Below are positions 24,601 to 38,600 of a stretch of 64,000 nucleotides of DNA, piece after piece. The notes beneath the pieces were generated by a model that made no database searches, had not been told where the DNA came from, and worked only from the letters and a program-made list of their open reading frames with translations. Both the position numbers and the translations under genes were made by a program. Positions within the stretch are counted from its first letter, which is position 1. Every line of letters begins with the position of its first letter. This DNA comes from Anopheles merus (taxonomy: Eukaryota > Arthropoda > Insecta > Diptera > Culicidae), in the NCBI RefSeq assembly GCF_017562075.2, contig NC_054084.1:43507197-43571196 (forward strand). Reading direction: 5' to 3'.

Positions 24601-26362
24601 ATTAAATGAAAATGTGAAAACTGAGACAAAATCTCTTGAATTATTGCACGTACGGCATGATTTTTTTAGATACAGCCTGAGCTTAACAGAAAAATATCAG
24701 ACATAGGTGAGAGTATTCTCCTTTGTTAAAAAAAAAAGTTCAGTCATTAAGACTTTTGTATCACCCGAGAATATTTGCAAAAGTTTTGTGGCTAGGAGAG
24801 AGGAAGCGGTATTGCTGTTGCTTTGTTGTCTTGACTGATCACACTTTTGCACACTCTGTTGCTGATCCTTTACTGATAAATCGTTACAATTAGTTTTAAT
24901 AATTGGAATTACCAATTTTGAACCTTGTCTGGATGATGTGTAATTATACAAAAAACAGCAATACTACCATTCGCATAACTTGATATCATTAACCTTGTTC
25001 AAATTTTAATAATTTAAGTGCAAAAATAAAACAAACCGCTTACTCCTGGCCCGAGGCTCTCGAAAATTTACTTAACTTGGCTCTTTGAACAACAAAATGT
25101 CGTACAAGTAAATGAACTCTACTTTATAATATTTTTGTGCATATTCTAAATACATATTTTTGTCCGATTTTATTCACTTTAAGAAACATGAAAAGGTTAA
25201 TTTAATTTCTAGTTTAAAATAATACTACCTAAAACCTTTAAAATGTTTAATACATTCATTAATGTCCCAATCCCATCGAACAGTTCTTAGCCATATTTAA
25301 CCTTTTGCATACGTAGTGTCATGTTACCGAATAATATTTGCCAATAAAATGTCATGTTCGATCGTGTGCCTTACGATGTATTAAAAACCGATCCCATCAA
25401 TCACCGCGCACAACATAATTCCGTGCAACGCAGAACAAAACAAAAGAAACAACACTGATCCATGTGTGATGAACTCATCCCCATACGCCCACGGACCTGA
25501 TCGACCTAATTACCTGCACGCCGATGGGAAAACTTTGAATCGACCATAAAAAAGCAGAACACGAAACTCGATAAACTAAATTGCCACCTACAAGGATGGC
25601 CACGGGGACAGTATCACCCCGGGGATTGAGGTGAAATTAAATTAAATTATCATAACACACAAAGTGATGCCTTTTATCTGCCCGTTTGACGTTTGTGGGC
25701 AAAAGGAAGTTTTTACGATCCTCGCTGCCCATCGCCGGGGTCGTGGCTCGATGACTAAATTTCGGCATGTCGATCACAATGGGAGGTTGTCCCGATGTGC
25801 CGTCACGCGACTACGGATTAGGCAAACGAATTCTGGGGGTCTTGTCTTCTGCATAAACATTGACATTTTATGAGCACACCCACATCACGCACGATAGGGT
25901 TCGACAGGGTTTTTGTTTTCGCTAGCAACGGTCGTCTATCGGCGATCACTTGTCAAAGAGTGGAGCGTGATCGACTTTAATGAGGCGTTTGGCAGATAAA
26001 AACGGCGAACTAGTTGACATTTGTTGGTGCGCTTCAGATAAGCCAGTTGATGGCTTATTTAAGAAAAGGAAACATACTTTGATAGGTGAGCGATATACAA
26101 CAAACCAGACCAAGGCGATGATACTAGCTAAGGTTGAACATCAAAACAATCGTCTTCTTAATTAAGTTTAATTAAGTTCGCTATTGTAAATTAAGTATGA
26201 TTTGTCCTTGAATGTTTTTAATATAATTTATCTTAATGTAAATTAATTCATACCTTTTTAACTGCAGGTAATTGCAAGGATATCGATTGAGTAAGACTGC
26301 CTTACTTATTCTTTTTATTTATCGATACATGATACATCGATGCACAAACTATCGCATCTATT
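21700..26362. other. Spacer with GC-rich island, no supported gene
   Basis: The stretch is AT-rich apart from a GC-rich island at about 22230-23370, where overlapping frames on both strands are open only because of composition. A G run lies at 23229-23246. A solo hAT-like end sits at 23943. No splice-consistent coding exon is visible. Confidence 0.35.
23943..23990. repeat. Solo hAT-like terminal sequence
   Basis: cagcggtctgcaacgtctgg followed by the palindromic ggcccgcgggcc resembles the terminal and subterminal sequence of many hAT elements. No partner end or 8-bp duplication is seen. Confidence 0.45.
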
Positions 26363-26371
26363 GACATTGTA

Positions 26372-26578
26372 ATTCTTCCTATTCTTTAGCACAACAACCG
26401 TTGTCAGTAAAGGCCACTAGTGGAGCTTGGCTTTCAGAGACATATTGATTACTCACAGGATAGTCAGTCCAACGTTTATCGGGCACAGTATATTTGGGAC
26501 TGGAACACATGACGAGCATGTTGTTAAGTCATATAAGTTGACGACTGTAACACGAGACCAATGGGTCGGTACAGCATC
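26372..26578 (-). mobile_element. Diverged SINE200-like element
   Basis: The copy follows the same order as 42268-42470: a tail-side agcacaacaaccgttgtcag, a central ggatagtcagtcc, then gcatgttgttaagtc and a degenerate A box (gttgacgactgtaacac). The flanks share gacattgta at 26363-26371 and 26579-26587, a plausible 9-bp duplication. Many substitutions suggest an older insertion. Confidence 0.65.
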
Positions 26579-29043
26579 GACATTGTATTACATGTATTAC
26601 ATTACATATTACAATAAATTTAAAATAATTATAAAATAAATAAAATAATTGTAAATAAAACGATCGTGAAAAGGCGACGATCTGTGCATTTTATTCGCAG
26701 CTCTAGAACACTGAAAAGGTAAGGTTTGAAATCACATATTATTATAAGTGGTCCAGACTCTTTTACCCATCAATTGAGAAGTCATTTCAAATTAACAGCT
26801 CAGTTTCCTTTGTAATGAGCTCACAGTCATAGTCGCTAATTTTTTATTCGAGACACTTACTTTTCGCACATAAGATTAAACCTTAGACGTTCTTTAAGAT
26901 TGTTGATTTATACACCTCTTTAACTATTACATCTCTTAAACTATGATCTATTAAATAAATAGCCTTCACTATTTTGCTGAAACAGTGTACTACAAACTTC
27001 GTAAACTTAAGTTGCATAATCAATTGTTCAAGTAATAGTTAAATTAATAGTGCTGGATGGGAACTGCATCCATGAAGTCACATTTATTGCCCAGGAGTTA
27101 AATTTGGTTTTATTCAACATCGTAAGCTACAGGCAACACTTCTGCAAACCACAGCAAACCAACAACCAAAAATAACAAAACGTACCCTGGCAAGTGCTAG
27201 AGTGGGTCTTGCGTTTCCATCCACCTACAGCAGTAGCCACCCGGCAGCGACCACGCACCGTTCGATCTGGCGATCGCGTCCGCCAAAGTACGCGGGCGGG
27301 CATTACAGCTCTCACTCTCATCAGGTGCACGACCGGGTCGCTGCTCCATCGCGACAAGTGCACTACACGGCTACACCCCGGATGACGCATTTCACGTGTT
27401 CCGCCTAGTATAACCCGAGTGGAGCTAGAGAGTGCGTGATAAGTCAAGCCATAATTTATGCTAAGTTGTCCCACCATAGAACCACGCGCCTATGGGTCAA
27501 TGGATGGATTTTGCTGATGTTAGTTCGTGTGTCCCTCTGCTGCTCAGTTGTACCATTGCATAAGTTGTCCAGCTGCATGGGTGGATGGCTGCTGCTTGCT
27601 CGATAGCAAGTACCCGAATAGGTAAGCGAACAGTCGATTTTCGCTCTATTTGTATGCGGCAAGAAACTTTGCTTGCTGGGCGTCCAGCCTTATCTACTTC
27701 ACCCGGGAACCAGCAGCGGCCCAAAGGGTGGACATACGTCGGAGTCGATGCACTGCACGATCGATTGAACCGACGCCAACGCAAACACGCGACCGTACGT
27801 ACCGATCGAAAGCAAAGCAAAGCCATTGACACCTGTAGAGAGTGTAGGATCTGCAGACCCCAACCCATCGCTGCGTGGATGTTCTTTCCCGTGTTTCCGC
27901 CAAGACACGTTTGGGATGGGTGTTTGTTGTATTTTGTCTTACTTTACAGATAAATGTAGTCGAAGGCCGTAGTGCCAGAGTGCGTGAGTGAGTGATATAG
28001 CGGGAATGAAAAGGCTGATAGACACCTAATAAAGTTGTTAAGTCGTTGGAGGCGATGATGATGATGATGGTGATGGTTTGGTGGAGCCTGCCGAAGAAAG
28101 CGAAGCGAAGAATCGAACCAACCAATGTGTTCGATTAGCGGCCCGCCGGAACGCTCGAAACACGTGCCCTCCTTAAAGCCAAGTGACACTGTGAAATCGG
28201 TGAGCTTAGCCCACCGGCAACAGCAAAATCCCGATAAAAAAGCCTTTCGGTGAAATGCTCGGGCCCGGCGTGCGCTCGAACGGGCGAGCGGACAAATGAA
28301 ATCATAAATTCGTCACGGGTGGAATTTAATCCGAAATTTATTCCCCTCACTAGGGTCGATGGGTTCGATGATTCTATTACGTTATCTAAACGCGAACGTG
28401 AGCACACCGTGTCGGGGATGGTCGTGATTGGATGGGGGGAGCGGGGGGGGGGGGGGGTGGCCGGTCCCGAATGCGCTTTCTTCGACGCGTTGGAGGTAAT
28501 CCCGAGGCGGCTCGATTGAGCTTGAGTTTTCTAATGGTACCGAGTTGGCAGATTTTACCCCAAGGGGAAAGGGGGACGCCAGGGTGGCTCTAATCAATAT
28601 CGACCAGTCCTCAGGGGAGGAGGCCCGGGAGAGGGTGGATTGACTGGACAGAAATCGAATGAAAAAAGCAGACAAAAGAACAAATGGTGTCGAATGGGGT
28701 TTTGGGGTGTTGTGCTTAAATTCCACCGTCCACAGTCAGTTGAAACCTGTTCGTAATCGTACAACAGGTGGTTTCCCAGACACCTGACTGAGCTATGTGA
28801 TGATAGTAAATTTGTCACTTTATAACGCTCCTCCCCGCAGTCCGGCACGAACCTTTCTCCGCCCGTCCAGCGGGCAAAGCCGTTCGAAAATCGAACATAT
28901 TTTACGCAGCACGGTGAAACGCACGCCTTTTTCGGTATTTTTGGGGTTCGTTATCCTGTAGTTTTCGATGCAAGCAGTAAATATTTGCGTTCCTGGTGCG
29001 CTAGCGAGATCGTAAGCGGTGCTTTATTTTCTATCTTCTAGCT

Positions 29044-29080
29044 CAGGGGTCGGCAAGCTTTTTAACAGATGGGCCAATGA
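29044..29080. repeat. Solo hAT-like terminal sequence
   Basis: caggggtcggcaagcttttt followed by a gggccaa block has the classic look of a hAT end. No right end or duplicated flank was found downstream. Confidence 0.45.
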
Positions 29081-29744
29081 AAGGAAATTGAAATATCTCT
29101 TTTTTTTCTTGTCATCTCCTGTAAGTTATACATTTTATCAATTAATTTTACTCAAGAGTTTATTAAATTTAATTTCATGTACAACATCGTTATACATTAT
29201 TCGTTGCCTTTAGTAGTCTTGACGTAGTTTTGTTGAAATATTGAAATTGTGTTCAAATAGTAATAGGAAATTGGAACACAAATGGTCCAAAATGAGGCAG
29301 CTGCACAACTGTCCTGATAAGGTGTAACGATAATTTGCTATGTTAATTGTCTATTTTTCAATGATTTTCTACTTTTCTTAAAATTTTCACTATTGAAACT
29401 TTTTAACGTGTAATTATTTTAATTGATTTTATGCATAATTCTTTCACAGGTGTCCGAATCAATTAGGACATTAGTATTCACGATAAAGATTTATTATTGA
29501 TAGTTTTTAAAAATAGAGCTTTAGTGATGCATGCATTCATATATGTAAATTGCGTAGCATTATTGCATTTCTTAATAACCTTAACAATTGAACAACCACA
29601 CTACTAAACAAATCAACTACGCGTTTAATTATTCCTATATTTCTTATCATTTTTAATTCCCAGCATTTGTCATGAAGAATTCCATGTGTCTTCAGAAGAT
29701 TAAGTTGCTATTGAAAATATTATTGTTAATTACTTGTATATTAC

Positions 29745-29811
29745 ACAAGTCTCGAACGCCTGTATAGGCCGGCATGTCCGCGTAGGACGTTACGCCACAT
29801 AGAAGAAGAAG
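29745..29811 (+). repeat. 5'-truncated SINE variant B tail
   Basis: aagtctcgaacgcctgtatagg through gaagaagaag is the reverse complement of the tail half of the SINE at 20309-20505, with a few substitutions. It keeps the (GAA)n end and lacks the tRNA-like head. Confidence 0.7.
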
Positions 29812-32277
29812 ATGTTTCACAAATAATTTAGTTCTAAAATTAAATAAATTTCTTCATAGCAATGTTTTACATAAATTTTCTTTGATCTTGAAAGTTACCA
29901 TTTTAGGCTGAAGTGTTGAAATGACTTTCATTAGACATTTCCCTTTTCAGAGATTTAACGACAATTTAAGACAATAAAAACGAATTTGAAATGTTTGGTT
30001 CCATTGAAGAGAACTTGCAACATGTTCCCACTGGCCAAAAGGATTCGATCCGAGGCTTGCCGAACCCTGTTCTACCTACCTGGCTGCGCTTGATTCCATG
30101 TTTCAGTATCTTTCTAAAATGCTTGCTCGCACACAGCAAGGAACAAAAAAAAATCATCAAACACACCACACCAGGATCCAACAGTTCCCACACATATCAC
30201 GCGGGTGGTTTTTCGGCTGTGGCCTTTTTTTCGGTGGTCCCCCGGATCGATCCTCGTATGCAAATGTGCAAACCGCATGCTACAACAACAGGTGAAAGTC
30301 GAAACGAGACACGGCCACTAGCTAGCACTAAACACATAACAGATAGCGCTTTGGCTCGTGTCGAGCGTTTTACCATAATTGCTCGATAGGCGATCAGTGG
30401 GCGCAATGGTAAACGGGGGTAAGCGGGATAAACAAAACAGCTCACCCAAAGACATTCCGGAAATGGTTAACCGGTAAACAAACGAAGTGGACTAAAAAAA
30501 CGAATCCGTTTCGCATATTCCATCAAGCTGTTTTGTGCAGTTTCGATAATATTAATTCGATTTGTGTACAAAGCTGACCAGCGGGGTTTTTGCGTGTTTC
30601 TTTTATCATCATGCCTGGACGATGGGGAATCTTTTGCATATCAAGTATGCGTATCGGTCACTGCGATTGATAAAGCCATCCCGATGAATGTTATTGTGAA
30701 GTTATTGGGCCGGAAATTGTGTTGGTGGGTCGTGTGAACAACAACAGGCTCGCTCCGGGCTGGGAAAGCAAACACAACAGTGCAACAGGAAGCTTGGACT
30801 GGCAGGTCACTGCTACCGCCCTTGCAAAGGTACACCTCTCAATGAAAAGGTTAAAAAAACCAACAACAAACAAACAATCACTCCTCCAATGCAATCGATA
30901 ATCCTGTCGAAACGAGGTAACGTCATAAAAAATGCATCGAATCTGAGCGCAACGGAGTATTTTTTATGACCCTCGTGCAGGGTTGCATACCTCCTGTTGT
31001 GGTTTCACGAAACTCCACCAACGAAACAACGCTTTCGATAACACTTGGCAAGGTACGGCGTCACCGTACAGTAGAGTCGGCCCACGGTCCGATAACGCTC
31101 CAACTTTCCTCCCAAAAGGGCAAAGATAACGAGGAAAGGAATATTCGATTGCAAATATTTGTCTCCGTCGCCTTCGGGTAATCTTACCAAGGGAGCCAGA
31201 GGACGACGGAACCAGCCTCGGAAAGTCAGTGTCTACTCACCGTACCGAAGGGTGTAGAGTCAGAGTCCCCCGGACCGACCGTCTAAGGCGACCGTCGACA
31301 GTGGACTCGACGGCGCTGCGTATTCTAGCAGCGATCAATAGCAGCAAATCAATCATCCGTCAGCACTGTGTCAGAAGAGCAATAGCCGTTGGGCACGATG
31401 CTGCCATCATCGCCGCGACACCGCTGCGAAAATGGGGTGTAAACACATCTCCGCACGCAGCCCGGCACAATAGGCGTCTTAGATATTCCCGATGGTAGTG
31501 TAGATCGAATTGGCACCGTCGATCGACGGTGAGATGGCGCGACCGCCAGTGCCTAAGCTATTGAGCGGCTTATCAGCGAATTTTTATCAACACGTCATCG
31601 GCGAAAGGGGGGGGGGGGTACGCGTAGTGCTATCGGAAGGGCTGCGGAGAGAAAAATAGAAAACTACAGCTACATCCCCACTGCTGGAACGCCGGGAGAC
31701 ACAATTTTTTCTCACGGGAATCGGGAAAGGAATCGATGATTTATCAGTCGTCCGCTGCCGTCGGGGGAGTTGTCTGTGGGGGTGGGACTCGCAGGGATGG
31801 CGGGTGTGTTCGATCGCGTGGGGTAGGAGCGAAAAGGTAAGGAATGAACGGCGCCGCATCGACTTTGGTGGAATGTAAATGCAGGCATCCTGAGAACGCT
31901 AGCGACCGAACTCTTATCGATTGGAGTTGATGTTAGTTTTTCCTCAAACCCTCGGCTTCTGTGTTGAGTGTACGTGTGTGTGACTAAAGTGACTTGGTTG
32001 CTTAGGTGCAACAAGGGGAGAACGGAATTCTTGAGAAACGCACAGCGTACTCCAACAAGCATTGATAGAGCAAGAGATCGGTTCACCCTCTAGTTGGATT
32101 TCGTGAGAAAATGCTTCGAATCGGTAAACACAAAACGTAGGCAGACATTTTATTTGCAATGTTTTTTTCCAGGTGCTAGGAAATGTGGTTAATCAATCAT
32201 GTATTGAATGAGCCGAATGCGACTAGTATGACTTTTATTTTCCAACATAACAATATTGACAATCTCGGAGACTTTCG

Positions 32278-32345
32278 GGCGGGGTCTAGTGATATTAGTA
32301 CATTGACTCCTACAACACCGGTCGTGGTTCGATTCGCATCCGAAA
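32278..32345 (+). repeat. tRNA-like SINE head
   Basis: ggtctagtgatattagt resembles a Pol III A box and ggttcgattcg at 32324-32336 resembles a B box, about 45 bp apart. The rest does not fold as a functional tRNA (no acceptor-stem pairing seen), so a tRNA-derived SINE head is more likely. A GAA-rich region follows on the same strand. Confidence 0.45.
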
Positions 32346-32418
32346 CTTGGCACTAAAACAAGGAAAGATTCGAAAGACAAACAAAAATATAAACAAATAA
32401 AAATTAATGATGTAAAAA

Positions 32419-32660
32419 GAAGAAGAATTGCAAGAAAATCAAGAACAATGAGAAACAATTTAATGTTATTAGAATAAGAAGTCGGACAAGGAGAACAAAA
32501 GAAGAAGAAAAAGAAGAAAAAGAAGAAGAAGAAGAAGAAGAAGAAGAAGAAGAAGAAGAAGAATAAAAGGATGATGATGATGATGATGATGAAGAAGAAG
32601 AGGAATAAGAAGAAGAAGAAGAAAAGGATGAAGATGATGATGAAGAGGAAGAATAATAAT
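32419..32660. repeat. Large (GAA)n/(GAT)n microsatellite tract
   Basis: About 240 bp of GAA units are interrupted by (GAT)n blocks near 32570-32592 and 32629-32643. The overlapping Ser- and Leu-rich minus-strand frames are artefacts of the repeat. Confidence 0.9.
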
Positions 32661-35600
32661 AATTAAAAAAGAGGAAGAATAAAGTGAAGCAAAAGAATTT
32701 CTTGTGTAAGAAAAATAATGAGAAGCACATGAACAACAACAAACATAACGTAAAAAAAAAGAATATAACAGCATAAATGAACATACAAACGAAAATGTAA
32801 ACAAATAATTCTTGTTTCTTATTTTAGAATACATTTCTTCTTGTTTTGTTTTGTTTGTTTTTTTTTTTTTATTTCACTGCCACCCTTCTTACGGTGATGT
32901 ACATTTACTCGCATCAATGGTAATGTACGACCCGGGGAACTTATTCACGTTCAAACGGTAAAGGAACATAAAAACTGTAAACAAACTTCCAGTATCGCAC
33001 CAGCGAGAACATATCTTGCCTTATCACAATTTAAACCGCTTGGAGAGCTCCGTCTTCATTCGCCCCGCTTAAGGCGCTGTATCGATCCACCTTGTGCACA
33101 GTCCCAATCGCGCAGTTTGTTAACAATCACCACGCAAGTGTCCCGACAGCTCCAACCGCGAGTGAGGAAACAAACGACAGGATTGTCTTCCGGTTTGTGT
33201 ACGTATGTGTTTGGAGAGACTCCCATCAGTTTAATTATTAGATCGATTGGTTTTCGCTAACTCACGGTGGGATCGTGGGAAACACAAACTGTTTGCTGTC
33301 CGGAAATGGCAACTCAGCCTGCCGCGAGTCCTGCCGGCCTAACTCTGGCATTGCCGTTTTGTGTGAAAGTGTTCCTCTGTATGTTCCATACTTCCATACA
33401 GAAGGATAACGCGTAGGAAGAAATTATACAATTAACCCTGCACGCTGGTACTCTGCTGCCCCTGGAGGGCTGCTCGCTCGGCAAACTTGCCCGTCGGCGA
33501 TCGTGTTGCTGTTGGTCTGTTGGCTGCCTTTTTTTCTCTCCAGCAAACGCTCAAATGAGGGGGTTGTGTTGGACTATCCATTTCATTAGGCCCTCGATCG
33601 GGTGAATCCGAAGGGGTTCTGCAGAGGTTCATTAATGAAAAGATGCGGCCAGTACGTGCGTGTGCAGTACGGCTCACGCTCACGACGAATACACAGCACA
33701 GCTTATGAATGAAATCTGACCAACTGGAGCGGGCGCGAATTGAATGGGGACTGCGCGCAATCAACTCACACCGAAACACTGACGCAAAGAAACACGATAA
33801 TTTTCCACCATTACTACGATCCCTACGAGCTCCGCGTAACATGTTTTTGGCACGCAATCGGGCAGTACCGTCCTCGAAAAAACTAAAAATCGGGTAACGT
33901 TCCACCGTGCCAACCACCAAGGCTTTTGGACCGAGGAGATGCAACCAGCAACTGGGGAAATTAAATTCTCCAATACTGTATCTAACCAACAGCTCAAAGA
34001 AACCAACCATCCATCAGTTGTGATCATCGAATGCATTTAGGGCCGGTTTTCTGTATTTTAAGGGCGTTTTTCCATTCGGAAGTTCATCTTTTTTTGTTGT
34101 CTGTTGGTTTGCTTGCATGTTTGGGCAGCTTCTGCTCGTTCGTTTAAAATACCAAACCTGCAGAGGTAAGAAAAACATCAATCCTTCCGAAAATTGCACA
34201 CCAACAGCAACAGCAGCAGCAGGACCATCATCTCCCTGCATGGTTTGTTTTTATGACATATCGATCAGCTCGATGCTTCAGTTCGGTATTAATAGCATTT
34301 TTTCCTCCTACTGCAGTTCGGTGTTCTGGAAGCAAACCATTACTTTACCAATAGCAAAAAAAAACAAAAAACCGAAAGCCAAAGAACGTGCACCACCAGT
34401 TGGTGGAGCAATAAAGTGGACCCATTTCTGCTCCCTTGCCGCATACCGAGGGAAGAAGGCATTTAAACGGCATCCGTAGCCCGAGGGAAACATCAACTCA
34501 ACCAACTCGGCCACTCCGCACCACGCCTGCCCGCCCTGACTTGGTCCCAAATGGACAACTGGGAAGGTGGCTGTATGTGTCTAAACATGTTTCATTCAAC
34601 GAACTTTCGGACGCACCCGCGATCTTGCCTTCGTTTCAGACTGACCAAGCGCAGTCCAGCGCGGGAAGGAATTTTTTGGTAAATTAATCACCGAGCAATG
34701 ATAGTATGGTGGAATAAAACAAAACAGCGAAAACGCCAACGTTTCTCGGGACGGGACATATCGTTCGCCAACAAACTTTGGTACAAACCAAAAGATATAC
34801 ACTAGACCGGGATTGTGGTATTAAAAAGAAGCTTCAAAATGTTTTGTGTTTGATTAGCTGCAGTGTTTGTCAACGATACGCCCATGAGAAGTAGGACATT
34901 GAGAGATGAGAAATCACTCCCCATAACCGTGCATCGGGCGTTTCATGTTTGAGGCTTTCATGGAATGCACCGGAAATAAACACTGATGTAGTTATGCCTA
35001 GTCGGAAGTGAGGTATTCAGTAATTTTCCTAGACGCGGTGGCACTTTGTGGAAGACTAACGATCAATAAAGTTATGAAATTTTGTTGAGCTCTATTAATT
35101 AAACACAAAACATGTATTTTAGAACATTTTGTTATATAACAATTAGATACAACAACTCAAAACTCATGAATTGTGCTCAGAAAGACGATCTCACTGAAAA
35201 GACTGATCAGATGAAAAGCTTGTGTACGTGATCTTGTGTACACTCCATGCATCTTTGGGGTGCAGTTTTAATCTTTCCGGGTTGATTGAAAGTAGTTTAT
35301 GCAAACAGCATACCGACAAATCATGCCGACAGTAGCCCGAAATCAGTGGATTGTTTGTTTTTTCCACGCTAAACATAAAACATTCATCGACTCGCGGGGT
35401 TCCCATGAGCTGCAGTAGCAGGACAAACCCCGCCTCATCTGCTTGTGGAGGAGGACACGTTGACAATTTCCAATCGTGTTGCCTCTGTACATCAGGCCAG
35501 TAGTACCGCGGTCTTTACATTTGTCTGAGAGGAGCGGTAAATGGAAAAACAAAACTGTTTTCAAACAGCCTCACTACCACCACCATCACCACCACCAGCG

Positions 35601-38600
35601 GATGATGAGTAGTGCATTTTGCCTTACAAAACATATTCCACCTTTCCTTCTCATGCGGGTGTCACTTCTTCTTTGACAACTTCCATTCATGGAGCATTCG
35701 AACACCTCGAAAAAAGGAGAGAAGACATAGATATAATGGGACGGCGGATTGTAAATCCATTTAACTCCAGCCATTGTCGAGTGTCACCGGTGGCCTCGCA
35801 TGGGCGGCTACTGTAGTGGACGTCGGGGTGGAAAACATTTAAATAGGCAAATATTAGTACAAACATTCAAACCCCCTAACCCGTTCGCATCCCACCGCTA
35901 GCTACCGTATCCCCCACGCCGCTTATTTGTGACGACAAACAAAAAAAAAAAAACGAAACACAAACGGGATGACCAACAAAAACGCACACACAAACGCACT
36001 TGCTTTGCCCGAAATTCATACTCCCACGAGCGGCTGCTCTACCTTGTACGGCGGTACGGCTCGAGAACTGTGTAGGAGTCCGTAACCGAGCCCGTGAGCG
36101 TAATTGAAAGTCAAGTAGCTCTATTTGCCGTGATTGGTTTGTTAGCTCAAATAATTAACTTTCCTTTCTGCATCCTTTCCACCCTCACGACGACGGCGAC
36201 GCACCAACAACGCAGCCCCGTCGCGTATATTACCGACGTCGTTCGCGTCGCCGGGTGGGTGGTGCTCATCGAGCTTTTCGAGGCTTCCCTCGGGGCGGGT
36301 AATGATGAACAAATTTTTACGAGCACCGTCCACCACACCCTGAGGGAATGGATGGGCAAACATATTTGCATAGCGATCAGCTTAAAATAATGGCCGCTCG
36401 ATTAGCTGGAGTGGCGAGCGGGGCTAGGTGGGACCAGATTCCAAGGTGGTACGGAATTTATCGTATTATTTTTAAAAACGACAAAGAAATGCGATAAAAA
36501 TGCATGAAGTACGCGCGGCGGGATCGTAAATTATATTTACCGCCACTCGTTAGGGTCGCATTACTTATGGAACGAACATTGAATTGGCCACAGAGATTGT
36601 GCAATAAAATTGAGGGAGTTATTCAAGTGTGATCGCACTGTAGAAAGATTGTTAAGAACACTGAAAAGCATAATTTAACTATTTGTTTTTAATATCTAAT
36701 TTAAGATCATCTGAAGAATCTGTTCGAACTTCCGAAAACTAAATCCAACAAAGGTTCCCCGTCACCCTTCATTGAAGTCTTTTGTCGTGTGATGCCGGCG
36801 TGGTTCTAATCATACCTCCGTTTGTTCAGTGCACGCTGGCACTAATTAAAAGCCTTCCATTAAAGTTACTGCCCGTAAGCGGTTGATGCAGATGGTGAAT
36901 CCACCTGAACGACGTCTTAATTAATTGAAGTCAATCAATTGAAACCGTTCGCTGATTGAACGGCAGGGTGTCACGGTTTAATGTGTGAAACAATCGTTCG
37001 CTGTCAAATGACTGGCGGACGGGCGGATGAGAACTAAAGTTTAGATCTTCCCGATAAATCATTGATAGGTCCGCATTCTTGAGTTCTCATGATTGTCACC
37101 GAGCGTTCGTACACCGTGCATTTGGTTATGGTTTTATGGAAAAAGAGCGCCCGATCGAGGCGTTATAAACGCGAGTTGTGGTAACACCTTTACGAGCCTT
37201 ACCAGAGCCCGCCGCGCATGTCTAGAAATGGAGCATATGTTGAACACACGAAAACCGTGTCTAGTTTTCATGTTCCTCGGCTGGTTAATCAAGATTTCGA
37301 TCAGTTATTTTGTGTACCTTTCCAAACCCCCCCCATCAGCCCCCACAGCCGCCACGCCACGCCCGCCGCTCTAGCAGATCGCATTTTTATGACCCATGTA
37401 TGTTCTAGCGTATAACCCCGTTATGCTAGTGACGCCATAAATTCGAAACCCGATCGTTCCCCTGCATGATGTTGATGTTGTTTTAATATCATCCCACTCG
37501 CCCACTGTGTGCATACCGAGCGGAACGGACGGATTGCTGCCAGTGGCACTTTCAGCCGATCCGGCTCTACAAATCGTTAAAACATCAGCCACAAATGATG
37601 GCTTTTCCAACAGGTGCTAGCGGTAACGACTGAAACTGCTCCCTGCTGCAAGAACTATCACATCTAATCATCTTCGACTGATTATGGTAAGCGATCAACG
37701 CATCGTATTGTATGATCACGCACTTGATGCCAATTATCTGCGAGAAGCACTTTTTTAGAGGTACAAGATGCACACGTCGATTGGTTATCGTTATGTTTCT
37801 TATGATATGCTTGTCTTTAAATTCGAACAATTAAGACGAACGATTCAAATTAATGCTATATGAATAAGCTAGTTTCTATAAAAAAGTTTATCTATGTGAA
37901 CGTTGTAGTTTATAGAGCACATTCGCCTACATAATGCTAATTCAATCAATCGAAATTAGAACTATCAGTGTTAGTGATTGATATGACAAGACGATGTCAA
38001 GTCTTTTTGTACTATCAAATATGTATTAAAATAGAGAGCAAATATATTTTTTGTGATAATCTTAAAAAGATGAAGTATCGAAGATGTGGTTCTAAGTTAT
38101 TTGCGGAAATTGATGCGGAAAAATTGTGTACAATTGTGTTCATAATAATAACAATTTCTAGAGCCTTGTAAACGGAGGCTTGTAAACAATTTTGAGGTGT
38201 GTTTGTTAGATGTACTTAAGCGTTCCGTGACACAATTCACTATTTTAAACATTAAAGATAAATTCAAATTCACTGTGACTAGTTTCTATAGCCGAGCTTC
38301 ATAATATTTTTCGCTTTTTTTCTCTTTTAATTGTATTTTCTGCACCCTAACTTAATAGTTTTTTTTTTCATTTTTGGGCTAACTGCTCCAAAACTTTCGA
38401 AAAAGCTTCTTAATTCATTCATTTAAATGAGAAAATTTTAAGAAAATTTCCTTCAAATAAAAAAGACACAAACAAATCAATAACAATGATGATAATAATA
38501 GTTTAGTATTTAATCGTTCGACATGTTTACTGCAAATGCGAATGTATTAAGCGATTAGTTATGTTTCAAGAAATGCTTTCTGTTATGTCCCAATAAATTA

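Larger units (their letters stand above)
26590..32277. other. Spacer, no supported gene
   Basis: GC-rich patches alternate with AT-rich DNA (about 27200-28900 and 31000-31900 are GC-rich). Simple repeats include (GAT)n at 28051-28076 and G runs at about 28442-28457 and 31607-31619. Solo transposon pieces lie at 29044 and 29745. Open frames here do not resemble any protein family I know. Confidence 0.35.

Noticed and set aside
32278..32345. A functional tRNA gene
   Set aside because: A- and B-box-like motifs are present, but no acceptor-stem pairing or proper anticodon arm is visible; a SINE head fits better.
32404..32834. Ser- and Leu-rich minus-strand frames
   Set aside because: They are direct translations of the GAA/GAT microsatellite.
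33432..34010. 192-codon minus-strand frame
   Set aside because: Residue content looks random, with no domain, signal peptide or splice context.
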